From: Chitinophaga solisilvae
Lineage (GTDB): Bacteria; Bacteroidota; Bacteroidia; Chitinophagales; Chitinophagaceae
Direction: 5' to 3'
DNA length: 64,000 bases
NCBI RefSeq assembly: GCF_009928525.1
Contig: NZ_JAABOK010000005.1
Location: 248,692-312,691 of the forward strand
Each line of letters begins with the position of its first letter. Within the stretch, counting starts at the first letter, position 1. The translations under genes and the position numbers were made by a program. Under the pieces are notes generated by a model. That model worked only from the letters and a program-made list of their open reading frames with translations, had not been told where the DNA came from and did not search any database. This document shows positions 44,125 to 52,263 of this stretch, in pieces.

Positions 44125-44143
44125 GAAGATAAAAATATTTCAA

Positions 44144-44908
44144 ATGAATTTTAATCTGACACAGATCCCGGAAAGGACAAAGAAACCCCGCAATCATGGT
44201 CTGACCATGGTAATGGACAAGGGGCTTAGTTTGGAAGAAGCAAGAAATTTTTTATCAGCGTCGGGCCCGCACGTAGATATCCTGAAACTGGGCTTTGGTA
44301 CTGCCTTCGTCACGCCTAACCTGCGCGAAAAAATTGAACTCTACCAGGCCGCCAATATCCCTGTTTACTTTGGCGGTACTTTGTTCGAAGCTTTCCTTAT
44401 CCGCAATCAGTTCGACGATTATGTAAGACTGGTCAAAGATTACGGCATCAACTACATGGAAGTTTCCGACGGATCCATCATTATACCTCATGCTGAAAAA
44501 TGCGGTTATATTGAGAAACTGGCCAAACATGGCCTGGTACTGAGTGAAGTAGGTTCCAAAGATGCAGAGCACATCATTCCGCCTTATAAATGGATCGAGT
44601 TAATGAGCGCAGAACTCTCCGCCGGCGCCACCTATGTAATTGCGGAAGCCCGCGAAAGCGGTAACGTAGGTATCTACCGCGGTACCGGAGAAGTACGCGA
44701 AGGTCTGGTACAGGAAATCCTTACCAAAATCCCTGCTGAAAAAATTATCTGGGAGGCTCCCCAGAAAGCACAGCAACTCTACTTCCTGGAGCTCGTTGGC
44801 TGTAACGCCAACCTGGGCAATCTGGCGCCACACGAAGTAATCTCTCTCGAAGCCATGCGCATCGGCCTCAGAGGAGACACCTTCCACCTGTTCCTGGACA
44901 AAGAATAA
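44144..44908 (+). CDS. Phosphosulfolactate synthase (ComA family)
   Basis: 254-residue TIM-barrel enzyme of the ComA family, which in methanogens adds sulfite to phosphoenolpyruvate to give (2R)-phosphosulfolactate, the first step of coenzyme M synthesis. ATG at 44144 gives MNFNLTQIPERTKKPRNHGL; family segments 'MVMDKGLSLEEARNFLSASG', 'VDILKLGFGTAFV', 'IPVYFGGTLFEAFLIRNQ', 'YMEVSDGSI', 'LSEVGSKDAEH' and 'ARESGNVGIYRGTGEVR' are all present. Bacteria of this group do not make coenzyme M, so the product probably feeds sulfolactate, cysteate or sulfonolipid chemistry (inference). No comB/comC genes adjoin it. Confidence 0.85.
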   Translation: MNFNLTQIPERTKKPRNHGLTMVMDKGLSLEEARNFLSASGPHVDILKLGFGTAFVTPNLREKIELYQAANIPVYFGGTLFEAFLIRNQFDDYVRLVKDYGINYMEVSDGSIIIPHAEKCGYIEKLAKHGLVLSEVGSKDAEHIIPPYKWIELMSAELSAGATYVIAEARESGNVGIYRGTGEVREGLVQEILTKIPAEKIIWEAPQKAQQLYFLELVGCNANLGNLAPHEVISLEAMRIGLRGDTFHLFLDKE

Positions 44909-44915
44909 ATTACAG

Positions 44916-45043
44916 GAATTACGAATTGCGAATTACGAATTACGAATGAGAGCGAAGATGTAAGCGGATACGGAATGTACTTTGTCGCTTACATCTTCGC
45001 TCTCATTCGTAATTCGTAATTCGTAATTCACAATTCGTAATTC
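44916..45043. repeat. Family A word-iterated palindrome, copy 2
   Basis: The left arm (44916-44966) is GAATTAC/GAATTGC words then GAGCGAAGATGTAAGCG; the right arm (44986-45043) begins CGCTTACATCTTCGCTC. At least 38 bp pair perfectly before the words slip out of register. It lies between the ComA-like gene and aroE, which read in the same direction. Confidence 0.92.
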
Positions 45044-45058
45044 ACAACAAGAGGTACT

Positions 45059-45790
45059 ATGAAACTTTATGGACTCATCGGCTATCCGCTTAGTCATTCT
45101 TTTTCAAAGGGTTTTTTTGCAGAGAAATTTGAGAAGGAACATATTGCCGGATGCAGGTATGATAATTATGCTATTCCGGACATTCAGGAGTTTGCCGGAT
45201 TATGGCAGCAACAACCGGACCTGCAGGGATTGAATGTAACGATTCCGTACAAAGAAGCGGTGATCCCCTTCCTCGATGAGCTGAGTGATGCTGTAAAGCA
45301 GATCGGCGCCGTGAACTGCATACACTTTAAAAATGGCGTTAAAACCGGCTACAATACGGATGTAACCGGCTTCGGGAATTCATTGAAGCCGCTGCTGCAA
45401 CCCCATCATCAGAAAGCCCTGGTGCTGGGCACCGGTGGCGCTGCCAAAGCAGTAATGTATGCCCTGCAGCAAATGGAGATTGCATTCAAAGTAGTAAGCA
45501 GACAGGCATCTGCCACTACTATCGGCTATAACTCCCTGGATCAGTTCATCATGGAGGAATATACCATCATCATCAACACCACTCCGCTGGGCATGTACCC
45601 TAAAACAGATGCCTGTCCCGAAATCCCCTACCAATACATCAGCAGCCGCCACCTGTTATATGACCTGGTATATAATCCCGCTGAAACATTATTCCTGAAA
45701 AAAGGTGCTGAACAAGGCGCTGCAACGAAGAACGGGCATGAAATGCTGATTTTGCAGGCGGAGGCATCGTGGGAAATATGGAATAAATAA
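45059..45790 (+). CDS. aroE: Shikimate dehydrogenase
   Basis: NADPH-dependent reduction of 3-dehydroshikimate to shikimate in aromatic amino acid synthesis. 243 residues, a little short of the usual ~270 but with all key parts: 'YGLIGYPLSHSFSKGFF' (substrate serines), Lys65 in 'LNVTIPYKE', 'GAVNCIHF', Asp101 in 'YNTDVTGFGNSL', 'ALVLGTGGAAKAVMYALQQM' (NADP site) and 'INTTPLGMYP'. The stop codon lies inside the 10-bp target duplication of the adjacent IS element, so the coding sequence is untouched. Family A palindromes stand on both sides of the gene-IS pair. Confidence 0.94.
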   Translation: MKLYGLIGYPLSHSFSKGFFAEKFEKEHIAGCRYDNYAIPDIQEFAGLWQQQPDLQGLNVTIPYKEAVIPFLDELSDAVKQIGAVNCIHFKNGVKTGYNTDVTGFGNSLKPLLQPHHQKALVLGTGGAAKAVMYALQQMEIAFKVVSRQASATTIGYNSLDQFIMEEYTIIINTTPLGMYPKTDACPEIPYQYISSRHLLYDLVYNPAETLFLKKGAEQGAATKNGHEMLILQAEASWEIWNK

Positions 45791-45853
45791 TCTATAGTGT
45801 CCGGGGAAACTAAAAGAGAAAGTTAGCTAAGCGAGCCAATCGGGCATGAAGGT

Positions 45854-45914
45854 CCTGAGAATTGAGTATTTATCTAAATTGGTCAAAAAATATTTCAAAT
45901 ACTCAATTCTCAGG
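45854..45914 (-). terminator. 18-bp perfect palindrome inside the IS, transposase terminator
   Basis: CCTGAGAATTGAGTATTT (45854-45871) pairs perfectly with AAATACTCAATTCTCAGG (45897-45914). It lies between the transposase stop and the left end and should stop transcription in either direction across the IS end. Confidence 0.75.
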
Positions 45915-45939
45915 CCTCTCTAAAAAGTAAGCCCCCCTT

Positions 45940-47172
45940 CTAAGGAGAGAATAATTTCAGTTGTATAAAGTCAGCCTCTTTATTATGGCGGAGAAGTGCT
46001 TTCTCAGGTTCCGTTAGAAATTTAATTAGAAGAATGTAGGTGGAAAGGTGAAGTCTCAGAAAACCTGCAAGGTTGCTAAACGACCACTTTCTGCAACCCA
46101 GTTGGTTTAGTTGATCTTTCACAATCTTTATAAGCAGATCTTTTATTAAAGTGCACCAGACCTGTATACTAATGGCATTCTCATTGTCTCCCAGAAAGTT
46201 ACTTAATTGAGCGTTCTGCTTAATTCTTTTGAATAGCAATTCTATATCCCATCTCTGTTTGTATAATTTCCTGATGGTAGAACAGGCAAAGGTTTGATTG
46301 TTAGTTAATAAGTGTACCTTCTTTCGGGTCTTTTTACCATAAATACTAATGACCCTGGCCTGTTGCACAGGACTCATTTTAGAGGTCTTGGGATTGCCAA
46401 GCCGGATGTCCCAGTCTTTTAAAACTCCATTCTTTTTATCAGCCAATGTTACTTTTTTTCGCTTAAGTACCTTTATTTTCATCCCTTTAGTAACTCTGGA
46501 GATCCAGGTAATATTATTTTGGGTCCAGTCTTTCATGACAGTATAATTTACATAAGCCCGATCCATGGCAATTATAGAACCTGGCTCCAGGGGCAGCTTC
46601 TGCATAAATTTTCTATCACTACAAGCGGCCTCTGTCAGTACGGTAAAGCAGGGTAACTCATCCTTGGCGCGCATCAGCACATGGGCTTTAATACCTCCTT
46701 TTTTTCTGCCATTTAAACCTTTTACACCTGCACCCTTCATCACCGTTGAAAACAGGCTAATTGTTGTGGAATCTACTATAAATAATCTATCATGCAACCT
46801 ACGCCTTGTTCGGCTGTCCGGGCAATGTTGTGGATAATGGTGCTGATATAGTAAATGATAAAGCCGGCTGAAAAAATCTACAGAGCGGTTCCGGTTGGCA
46901 TCTGAAATAGTACTACGACGAGGGGTGTTTTTAAGGCCTAAATGACTAAGGCGATGCTCATTGGCCAATAGACCGGTAACTAACTCTCTAAGAGAACTAC
47001 AATGATGAAAGCTGCTGAATAGCATCGTTACCAAATGGTCAAAAGCCTTAAAGTGCTTGTAATAGCTATCTGCTCCCGTATCAATGGCCGCTTTTTCGAT
47101 TAAAGTGCAGGGAACAAAAGAAAGTAGCTGATTAAAAATCGGCTGTCCGGAAAAAAATCTATTTTTGCCCAT
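45940..47172 (-). CDS. IS4-family transposase (DUF4372 N-terminal domain)
   Basis: DDE-type transposase that cuts and joins the IS ends. ATG at 47172 (MGKNRFFSGQPIFNQLLSFV) gives 410 residues; the longer frame would run to within 5 bp of the IS end. The N-terminal ~75 residues match the DUF4372 type found in IS4 relatives. Catalytic residues: Asp134 in 'RLFIVDSTTISLFS', Asp204 in 'IIAMDRAYVNY' and Glu311 in 'LYKQRWDIELLFKRIKQ', the YREK-like box. No frameshift or stop, so it is probably functional. Confidence 0.92.
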   Translation of the reverse strand: MGKNRFFSGQPIFNQLLSFVPCTLIEKAAIDTGADSYYKHFKAFDHLVTMLFSSFHHCSSLRELVTGLLANEHRLSHLGLKNTPRRSTISDANRNRSVDFFSRLYHLLYQHHYPQHCPDSRTRRRLHDRLFIVDSTTISLFSTVMKGAGVKGLNGRKKGGIKAHVLMRAKDELPCFTVLTEAACSDRKFMQKLPLEPGSIIAMDRAYVNYTVMKDWTQNNITWISRVTKGMKIKVLKRKKVTLADKKNGVLKDWDIRLGNPKTSKMSPVQQARVISIYGKKTRKKVHLLTNNQTFACSTIRKLYKQRWDIELLFKRIKQNAQLSNFLGDNENAISIQVWCTLIKDLLIKIVKDQLNQLGCRKWSFSNLAGFLRLHLSTYILLIKFLTEPEKALLRHNKEADFIQLKLFSP

Positions 47173-47277
47173 AATAGTAGTTTTTGTGTGGTAACTTAAA
47201 CTTACTAAAAAAGGAGGCCACATCGGCCTCCTTTTATTTATCATTGGAGTATTTTTACCGGACACTATAGAATAAAT

Positions 47278-47398
47278 AATTACGAATTACGAATTGCGAA
47301 TTGCGAATGAGGAGCGAAGACATAAGCGGATAAAGAATTTACTTCTTCGCTTATGTCTTCGCTCCTCATTCGCAATTCGTAATTCGTAATTCGTAATT
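47278..47398. repeat. Family A word-iterated palindrome, copy 3
   Basis: Arms of 51 bp (47278-47328 and 47348-47398) pair with a single mismatch around a 19-nt loop. The inner stem is GAGCGAAGACATAAGCG with CGCTTATGTCTTCGCTC: relative to copy 2 both arms have changed together. The left edge was the IS insertion site. Confidence 0.93.
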
Positions 47399-47400
47399 AT

Positions 47401-48198
47401 TTATTCCGGTTTAATCATATAATACATGCACGTTGTAAAGAAGTTTCTTACAAACGGGATGGCTGCGATGGGTTTGAACTGTTCGCGGGCGGATACGCCG
47501 AATTTGTATTTATAAATCGGATTGATCATGTAGAATCTGCGCCGGGTGATTTTGTATTGCTGGCGTCTGACGATTTTTTCAAAACGCTCAATGGAGATAC
47601 CGGTGGATTTAACATCCATCAGTTCGCTGACGATATCGTTTTCTTCTCCGAAGAGGCGCAGGGTACCTTTGTACAGGGGCCTGGGAAGCAGATGTATGTA
47701 CGGCACCATACTCAGAAACCTGTTGGCGCAGATCTGCTGGTGGCCGCCGTGAGGCATATACCAGGGCGGAAAACCAAAGTATACCTGTCCGCGCGGACTA
47801 AGCAGCTGCTTCAGATGACCAATGATCTTCTCCTGATCAGGAATATGCTCTATGGCATCTTTCAGAATAATAATATCAAAAGAGTTGCGGAATTCTCCCA
47901 GAAAATCCACATCATAGATGTTTTTAGCTATCAGCCTTAATTGGCCAGAAGGAAGATAGTTACCCAGGTAACTTTTGGCCAGTTCAATCCTGGCAGGTGC
48001 AAGGTCTACCCCTACGCACTGACAACCTTTCTCCAGCAATGGCGTTAATACGCCGCCTTCCCCACAGCCCACCTCCATTACGCGCAGGCCGTCCAGCTGC
48101 GGAAATTCCTGCTGGATAAATGGCAGCACATAATCGCGCGAGTTGTCCACCTGTTGCTGATAACGAAGTGTTGCGTCTTTATGATGTTCTAATGACAT
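47401..48198 (-). CDS. SAM-dependent class I methyltransferase
   Basis: 265 residues. A Rossmann-type methyltransferase domain is clear: motif I 'VMEVGCGEGGVLTPLLEKG', acidic motif II 'CVGVDLAPARIELAK', and 'SFDIIILKDAIEHIPDQEKI' with 'GQVYFGFPPWYMPHGGHQQI' after it. The C-terminal ~90 residues are hydrophobic and basic, ending 'FVRNFFTTCMYYMIKPE', suggesting membrane association. The pattern resembles UbiE/UbiG-type or glycan-modifying enzymes, but the substrate cannot be assigned. Its stop codon touches the family A palindrome. Confidence 0.8.
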   Translation of the reverse strand: MSLEHHKDATLRYQQQVDNSRDYVLPFIQQEFPQLDGLRVMEVGCGEGGVLTPLLEKGCQCVGVDLAPARIELAKSYLGNYLPSGQLRLIAKNIYDVDFLGEFRNSFDIIILKDAIEHIPDQEKIIGHLKQLLSPRGQVYFGFPPWYMPHGGHQQICANRFLSMVPYIHLLPRPLYKGTLRLFGEENDIVSELMDVKSTGISIERFEKIVRRQQYKITRRRFYMINPIYKYKFGVSAREQFKPIAAIPFVRNFFTTCMYYMIKPE

Positions 48199-48306
48199 GG
48201 TTTGAAAATTCCGTGAATTTAGGCAAAAGCTGTAAGTTTTCCCGTATCCGTATGTAGAATAATTTTTTATAATAGGTGAGCGGGGCCATGACTACCGCTA
48301 TTTCTC

Positions 48307-48314
48307 TATCTTTG
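48307..48314 (+). promoter_or_regulatory. truB promoter box directly at the start codon
   Basis: TATCTTTG fits TAnnTTTG and ends only 4 nt before the truB ATG (48319), implying a leaderless transcript. The -33 element is weak. Confidence 0.55.
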
Positions 48315-48318
48315 CAGG

Positions 48319-49011
48319 ATGCAGACAAACGAAAAGACGAATTACCAGGAAGGAGCTGTGATCCTTATCAATAAACCATTAACATGGACCTCCTTCGATG
48401 TGGTGCGTAAAATAAGAAATCTTACCAGGGCTAAAATTGGTCATGCCGGCACGCTGGACCCGCTGGCTACCGGTTTGCTCATTTGCTGTACCGGTAAGAT
48501 GACAAAAAAAATAAATGAATACCAGGCGCAGGAAAAGGAATACACCGGCACTTTTACACTGGGAGCTACTACGCCTACTTTCGATAAAGAATCTGAACCG
48601 GAAAATTTTAAAGATATCAGCGGTATTGATGAGGCAGCGCTGGAAGCCGCTACAGCTCCGTTTCTTGGCGAAATTATGCAACTGCCGCCCATTCACTCTG
48701 CCATCAAACAGAATGGTAAACCTATTTATCTGCTGGCCAGAAAAGGGGTAGATGTAAAGGTAGAGCCAAGAAAAATAACCATCAGCGAATTTGAGATTAC
48801 AAAGATAGAACTGCCGGTTGTGCATTTCCGCGTAGTGTGCAGTACTGGAACGTACATACGTTCACTGGCAAATGATTACGGTGCACAGTTAGGCTGCGGC
48901 GCTTACCTGAGCAGTTTGTGCAGAACGCGTATCGGGGCGTTTACGCTGGCAGAAGCAACTGATATGGATGCCTTCATTACTGCCAATACGCCTAAAACGG
49001 ATAACCAATAG
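48319..49011 (+). CDS. truB: tRNA pseudouridine-55 synthase
   Basis: Converts U55 of the T-loop of tRNAs to pseudouridine. 230 residues, short of E. coli TruB (~310) because the C-terminal PUA-like domain is missing, as is usual in this phylum. Motifs: 'LINKPLTWTSFDVVRKIRN', catalytic Asp47 in 'KIGHAGTLDPLATGLL', 'EKEYTGTFTLGATTPTFD' and 'VVCSTGTYIRSLANDYG'. The start is ATG at 48319, since residues before 'EGAVILINKP' match related enzymes. Its last 20 bp overlap the convergent tamL gene. Confidence 0.95.
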   Translation: MQTNEKTNYQEGAVILINKPLTWTSFDVVRKIRNLTRAKIGHAGTLDPLATGLLICCTGKMTKKINEYQAQEKEYTGTFTLGATTPTFDKESEPENFKDISGIDEAALEAATAPFLGEIMQLPPIHSAIKQNGKPIYLLARKGVDVKVEPRKITISEFEITKIELPVVHFRVVCSTGTYIRSLANDYGAQLGCGAYLSSLCRTRIGAFTLAEATDMDAFITANTPKTDNQ

Positions 49012-51421
49012 CGATATTCCAGATAATATTATTCTTGCGCCACTCGCTGCTTTTCAGGTCCCACTCGCTGAGATACCAACCGTTTTTATTTTCAGAGGAA
49101 TAAGGTACTTTCAGCGGGATACCCCAATCCAGGCGTACGAGGAAGAAGGAGAAGTCCAGCCGCAGCCCCACTCCCGTGCCCATAGCCAGATCGCGGTACA
49201 GGTTACTGAACTGAAATTCGGAACCGGGCCGGGTGGTATCTTTCTTAATCATCCAGATATTACCCATATCGAGGAAGGTGGCGCCCTTGAGATTAACGGT
49301 GCCACCGAACATACGTAACAGATCAAAGCGGTATTCTATATTGCCTTCCAGTTTCATATCGCCGGTCTGATCCGGGAATATCTGTGCATTGGCAGAGGTA
49401 TCCTTGTAGGAACCCGGTCCCAGGGTACGCAGGCGGAATGCACGGATGCTGTTAGGACCGCCGGAAGTGAACTGCCGTACATAGGGCAGTACCTGCGAAT
49501 AGCTGTAAGGAAGGCCGATACCGGCGTACACCCTGGCAGCGAGTGCGCTGTGTATACCCAGCTTCCAGAAATGCCTGTAGTCTGCTTCCAGCTTCACGAA
49601 ATTGGAAATACTTACTTTCGTCAGCGTTTCCAGGTTTGTCTTTTTACCGGAAACGGTATTGATAAGGCTGCTCACCCCGTTCAGCCATAACCCTGATTCT
49701 TCAGCTGTAATCCTGAAATAGGTATACTGCCGCTGGTGCAGCAGGTCGTTGTTGCTGAAGATGAAGGAAATGTTTTCCCCGCCTATCAGCGCCGGTTCAA
49801 AGCTGCGTTTCAGGTAAGGGTTTTTATCTACTGTAGTTATCCTGAAATCTTCATTGAGGGTAACGCCTACATAGTTGAACGTAAACGGTTTTACAATCCA
49901 GCGTTTATAGGCAGTTTCATTCCAGTCGTATCCGAAAGAGATATTCACGCTGTTGATATCAAATTTTTCAACGCGGGAGAGATAGTTGGCGCCGAGAGAC
50001 AGTCTTGTTTTTACATTGGAGCGGGCAGTATGTTTCAGCCGGAAGGGTACGGCAAACCGGGGCCAGGTAAGACTTACCTCTCCACCAAATTGTCTGGCCT
50101 GCAGGTCCCATCCGTTGCTCTGGGAAACCAGTTCCACGCCGGCATTGAGGTTCATGCCCAGCTGTACGGCGCTTCTGTTCAGGTTGATGTGCCTGTAATT
50201 CAGGCTCACGCCCGACCCTAACGCATAGTCAGAGCTGGTGGAGGCTTCGAAGTTCAGTCCCAGTTCCTGGCGGCGGCGGGGTGTCAGGAAAAGGTATGCG
50301 TCCAGCGTATTGGAGGTATCTTTATTTTCCTTGTATTGCAAGGTTACAAACTGCCATACTCCCAGGTCGTACAGTTTATTGACGGCATTATTGTACTGCT
50401 GCAGGGAGTAGGTGTCGCCGGGGCGCAGCAGGATGGAGCGGGATAATATCCGCGGCTTCAGTATTTCCTGGTGCGATCTGATGGTGATATACTTCCTGAT
50501 GTCCTGGTTGAAGGAGCTGTCCTGTGGGGCGGCATTCAGCGGAAAATCAGGATAGGCATATATCTTACCGATATGATATTTCTCCCAGAGGCTGATGGAG
50601 TCTTCCGGATTTTTGATTCTTACTTCTATATCCATGGTAGGTTTTTCTCTGCCTTTATTCTCATTGAAAATATTGACAAAGCCTTCGAATGGATTGAGGG
50701 AGTTCCGGAAGAGGGCTTTATTGAGGGTATCTACCTCAAATTCGATAGCGTCGCGGTTAAACTTGTAATAGCCGGCATCTTTGATGATGCGGGTCAGTCT
50801 TTCCCTTTCAGCTGAGACGGTGGCCGATTTGAAGGCAACGCCTTTTTTCAGCAGGGATAATTTCTCGTTTTCCCGTACCAGAGCCATCAGTGCTGAATCC
50901 GGGACGGCGTAGGTAATTTTATCCAGTACAAAGTTACGGCCGGTACTTACGGTATAGGTGAGCGTTGTTTTATTGCGTTTCACTTTAGGGGCGGCATCTA
51001 CGGTGGCGTAGAAAAAGCCCTGGTTGTGCAGGTAGCTGGTCATGCGGGTGATGGCATCCTTTGTTTTGGAGGAATCATACATCACCGGCTCTTCCATGTT
51101 TCTTTTGGAGAGCACGATATTCCAGAACCAGTTGGACTTTTTCTCATTATATTTCTGGTTGTACAGCCACACTTTGATACGGGTGCCCAGTAATTTTTTA
51201 TTGGGCTGTTGAATCATCAGTGATTTGGAAGATAAAGAACTGCGGATGTCCTGTTTTTCCGAGTTAAGAATATCTCCCTTCACGTTAAACGTGCTGCTGA
51301 CATATAAAGTCTGATCCTTCTGCAGGTATTTGGTATTGGAGCAACTACTGAAAGCCAGTATTACAGCCACTAGCAGCAGATATCTCAGCAGGAAATTCCT
51401 TGAATTGGGCGGCAGCTGCAT
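48992..51421 (-). CDS. TamL-type BamA/TamA family outer membrane lipoprotein
   Basis: 809 residues from ATG 51421 (MQLPPNSRNFLLRYLLLVAV; TTG upstream rejected). The signal ends in a lipobox 'FSSC' with Cys27, so the barrel protein is lipidated, the mark of TamL in Bacteroidota. POTRA-like repeats span ~40-380 ('YLHNQGFFYATVDAAPKVKR', 'IIKDAGYYKFNRD'), and the 16-strand Omp85 barrel follows with 'FTSGGPNSIRAFRLRTLGPG' (the conserved VRGF-like loop) and a C-terminal strand ending 'IIWNIAIGYPF'. It should work with TamB in outer-membrane assembly. Convergent overlap with truB; divergent from trmH. Confidence 0.88.
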   Translation of the reverse strand: MQLPPNSRNFLLRYLLLVAVILAFSSCSNTKYLQKDQTLYVSSTFNVKGDILNSEKQDIRSSLSSKSLMIQQPNKKLLGTRIKVWLYNQKYNEKKSNWFWNIVLSKRNMEEPVMYDSSKTKDAITRMTSYLHNQGFFYATVDAAPKVKRNKTTLTYTVSTGRNFVLDKITYAVPDSALMALVRENEKLSLLKKGVAFKSATVSAERERLTRIIKDAGYYKFNRDAIEFEVDTLNKALFRNSLNPFEGFVNIFNENKGREKPTMDIEVRIKNPEDSISLWEKYHIGKIYAYPDFPLNAAPQDSSFNQDIRKYITIRSHQEILKPRILSRSILLRPGDTYSLQQYNNAVNKLYDLGVWQFVTLQYKENKDTSNTLDAYLFLTPRRRQELGLNFEASTSSDYALGSGVSLNYRHINLNRSAVQLGMNLNAGVELVSQSNGWDLQARQFGGEVSLTWPRFAVPFRLKHTARSNVKTRLSLGANYLSRVEKFDINSVNISFGYDWNETAYKRWIVKPFTFNYVGVTLNEDFRITTVDKNPYLKRSFEPALIGGENISFIFSNNDLLHQRQYTYFRITAEESGLWLNGVSSLINTVSGKKTNLETLTKVSISNFVKLEADYRHFWKLGIHSALAARVYAGIGLPYSYSQVLPYVRQFTSGGPNSIRAFRLRTLGPGSYKDTSANAQIFPDQTGDMKLEGNIEYRFDLLRMFGGTVNLKGATFLDMGNIWMIKKDTTRPGSEFQFSNLYRDLAMGTGVGLRLDFSFFLVRLDWGIPLKVPYSSENKNGWYLSEWDLKSSEWRKNNIIWNIAIGYPF

Positions 51422-51487
51422 CACAAGCAATAACGTTATTATAATTTTAAAAGGTAATACTGACCTGATTGGAAACCAAGCCTATTC

Positions 51488-51518
51488 TTGGCTGATTAAA
51501 AGAAATCGTGTAGGTTTG
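51488..51518 (+). promoter_or_regulatory. trmH promoter, start site at the start codon
   Basis: TTG (51488-51490) and TAGGTTTG (51511-51518) begin 23 nt apart, the ideal spacing. Only 4 nt separate the box from the ATG at 51523, implying a leaderless mRNA. Confidence 0.75.
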
Positions 51519-51522
51519 GCCC

Positions 51523-52263
51523 ATGTTGTCAAAGGCGCAAATTAAATATATTCAATCATTACAGCACAAAAAAAACCGTCAAAAATCCAGCCAGTATATT
51601 GCAGAAGGGGATAAGATTGTGCAGGAGCTGCTACAGGCGGGCATGCCCGTTAAAGCGGTGTATGCAACCGGCGAGTGGCTGGGTCAACATACTGCATTAT
51701 TGAGCCGGCTGCCGGCAGATGCAGTGAAAACAGTGGATGCTGTTTTGCTGAAACAACTTTCTTCGCTGACGACTCCCAACAACGCGATGGCCCTGCTGGA
51801 TATGCCTGCGGCAGATAATACACTGCCACAGCGCGGTACGGTGGTTCTGGCCCTGGAAGCCATTCAGGATCCCGGTAATATGGGTACTTTAATACGTATA
51901 GCCGACTGGTTTGGGATTCCGCAGGTGATCTGTTCCCCGGACTGTGTGGATGTGTATAATCCGAAAACTATTCAGGCTACCATGGGCAGCATTGCGCGCG
52001 TACGTATAGCCGAACACGATATAAAGGAGCTGCTGCGGCAAACGGCTCTGCCGTCTTATGCGGCCACCCTGCACGGAGAAGATATTACCGCTTTCGGCAA
52101 GCTGCCGGAAGGCATTATCCTGATCGGTAATGAAGGCCGGGGGCTGACGGAGGAAACCATTGCCCTGGCAACACACCGGATTACGATTCCCCGCCTCGGC
52201 GGCGCCGAATCACTGAATGCGGCCATCGCTGCCGGAATCATTTGTGGAAGATTGCTGATATAA
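51523..52263 (+). CDS. TrmH/SpoU-family RNA 2'-O-methyltransferase
   Basis: 246-residue SPOUT enzyme that methylates a ribose 2'-OH of tRNA or rRNA. An N-terminal L7Ae-like substrate-binding domain (1-95; 'QYIAEGDKIVQELLQAG') precedes the knotted catalytic domain with motif 1 'LALEAIQDPGNMGTLIRIAD', motif 2 'GIILIGNEGRGLTEE' and motif 3 'RITIPRLGGAESLNAAIAAG'. The exact target nucleotide is not predictable. First gene of a three-gene unit: its TAA overlaps the next ATG (TAATG). Confidence 0.92.
   Translation: MLSKAQIKYIQSLQHKKNRQKSSQYIAEGDKIVQELLQAGMPVKAVYATGEWLGQHTALLSRLPADAVKTVDAVLLKQLSSLTTPNNAMALLDMPAADNTLPQRGTVVLALEAIQDPGNMGTLIRIADWFGIPQVICSPDCVDVYNPKTIQATMGSIARVRIAEHDIKELLRQTALPSYAATLHGEDITAFGKLPEGIILIGNEGRGLTEETIALATHRITIPRLGGAESLNAAIAAGIICGRLLI

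Larger units (their letters stand above)
45792..47270 (-). mobile_element. Complete IS4-family insertion sequence (1479 bp)
   Basis: Terminal inverted repeats CTATAGTGTCCGG at 45792-45804 and CCGGACACTATAG at 47258-47270 bound a single transposase gene. The 10-bp AATAAATAAT is duplicated on both sides (45782-45791 and 47271-47280), proving an insertion event. The pre-insertion site joined the aroE stop codon directly to a family A palindrome. Ends, duplication and transposase are all intact, so the element looks recently active. Confidence 0.95.

Noticed and set aside
45059..45790. aroE as a pseudogene truncated by the IS
   Set aside because: The stop codon lies in the target duplication, the C-terminal segment is present, and all catalytic residues are in place.
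48356..48361. GTG near 48358 as the truB start, preceded by a GGAAGGAG Shine-Dalgarno-like run
   Set aside because: The residues before it match the N-termini of related TruB proteins, and Bacteroidota rarely rely on Shine-Dalgarno pairing.
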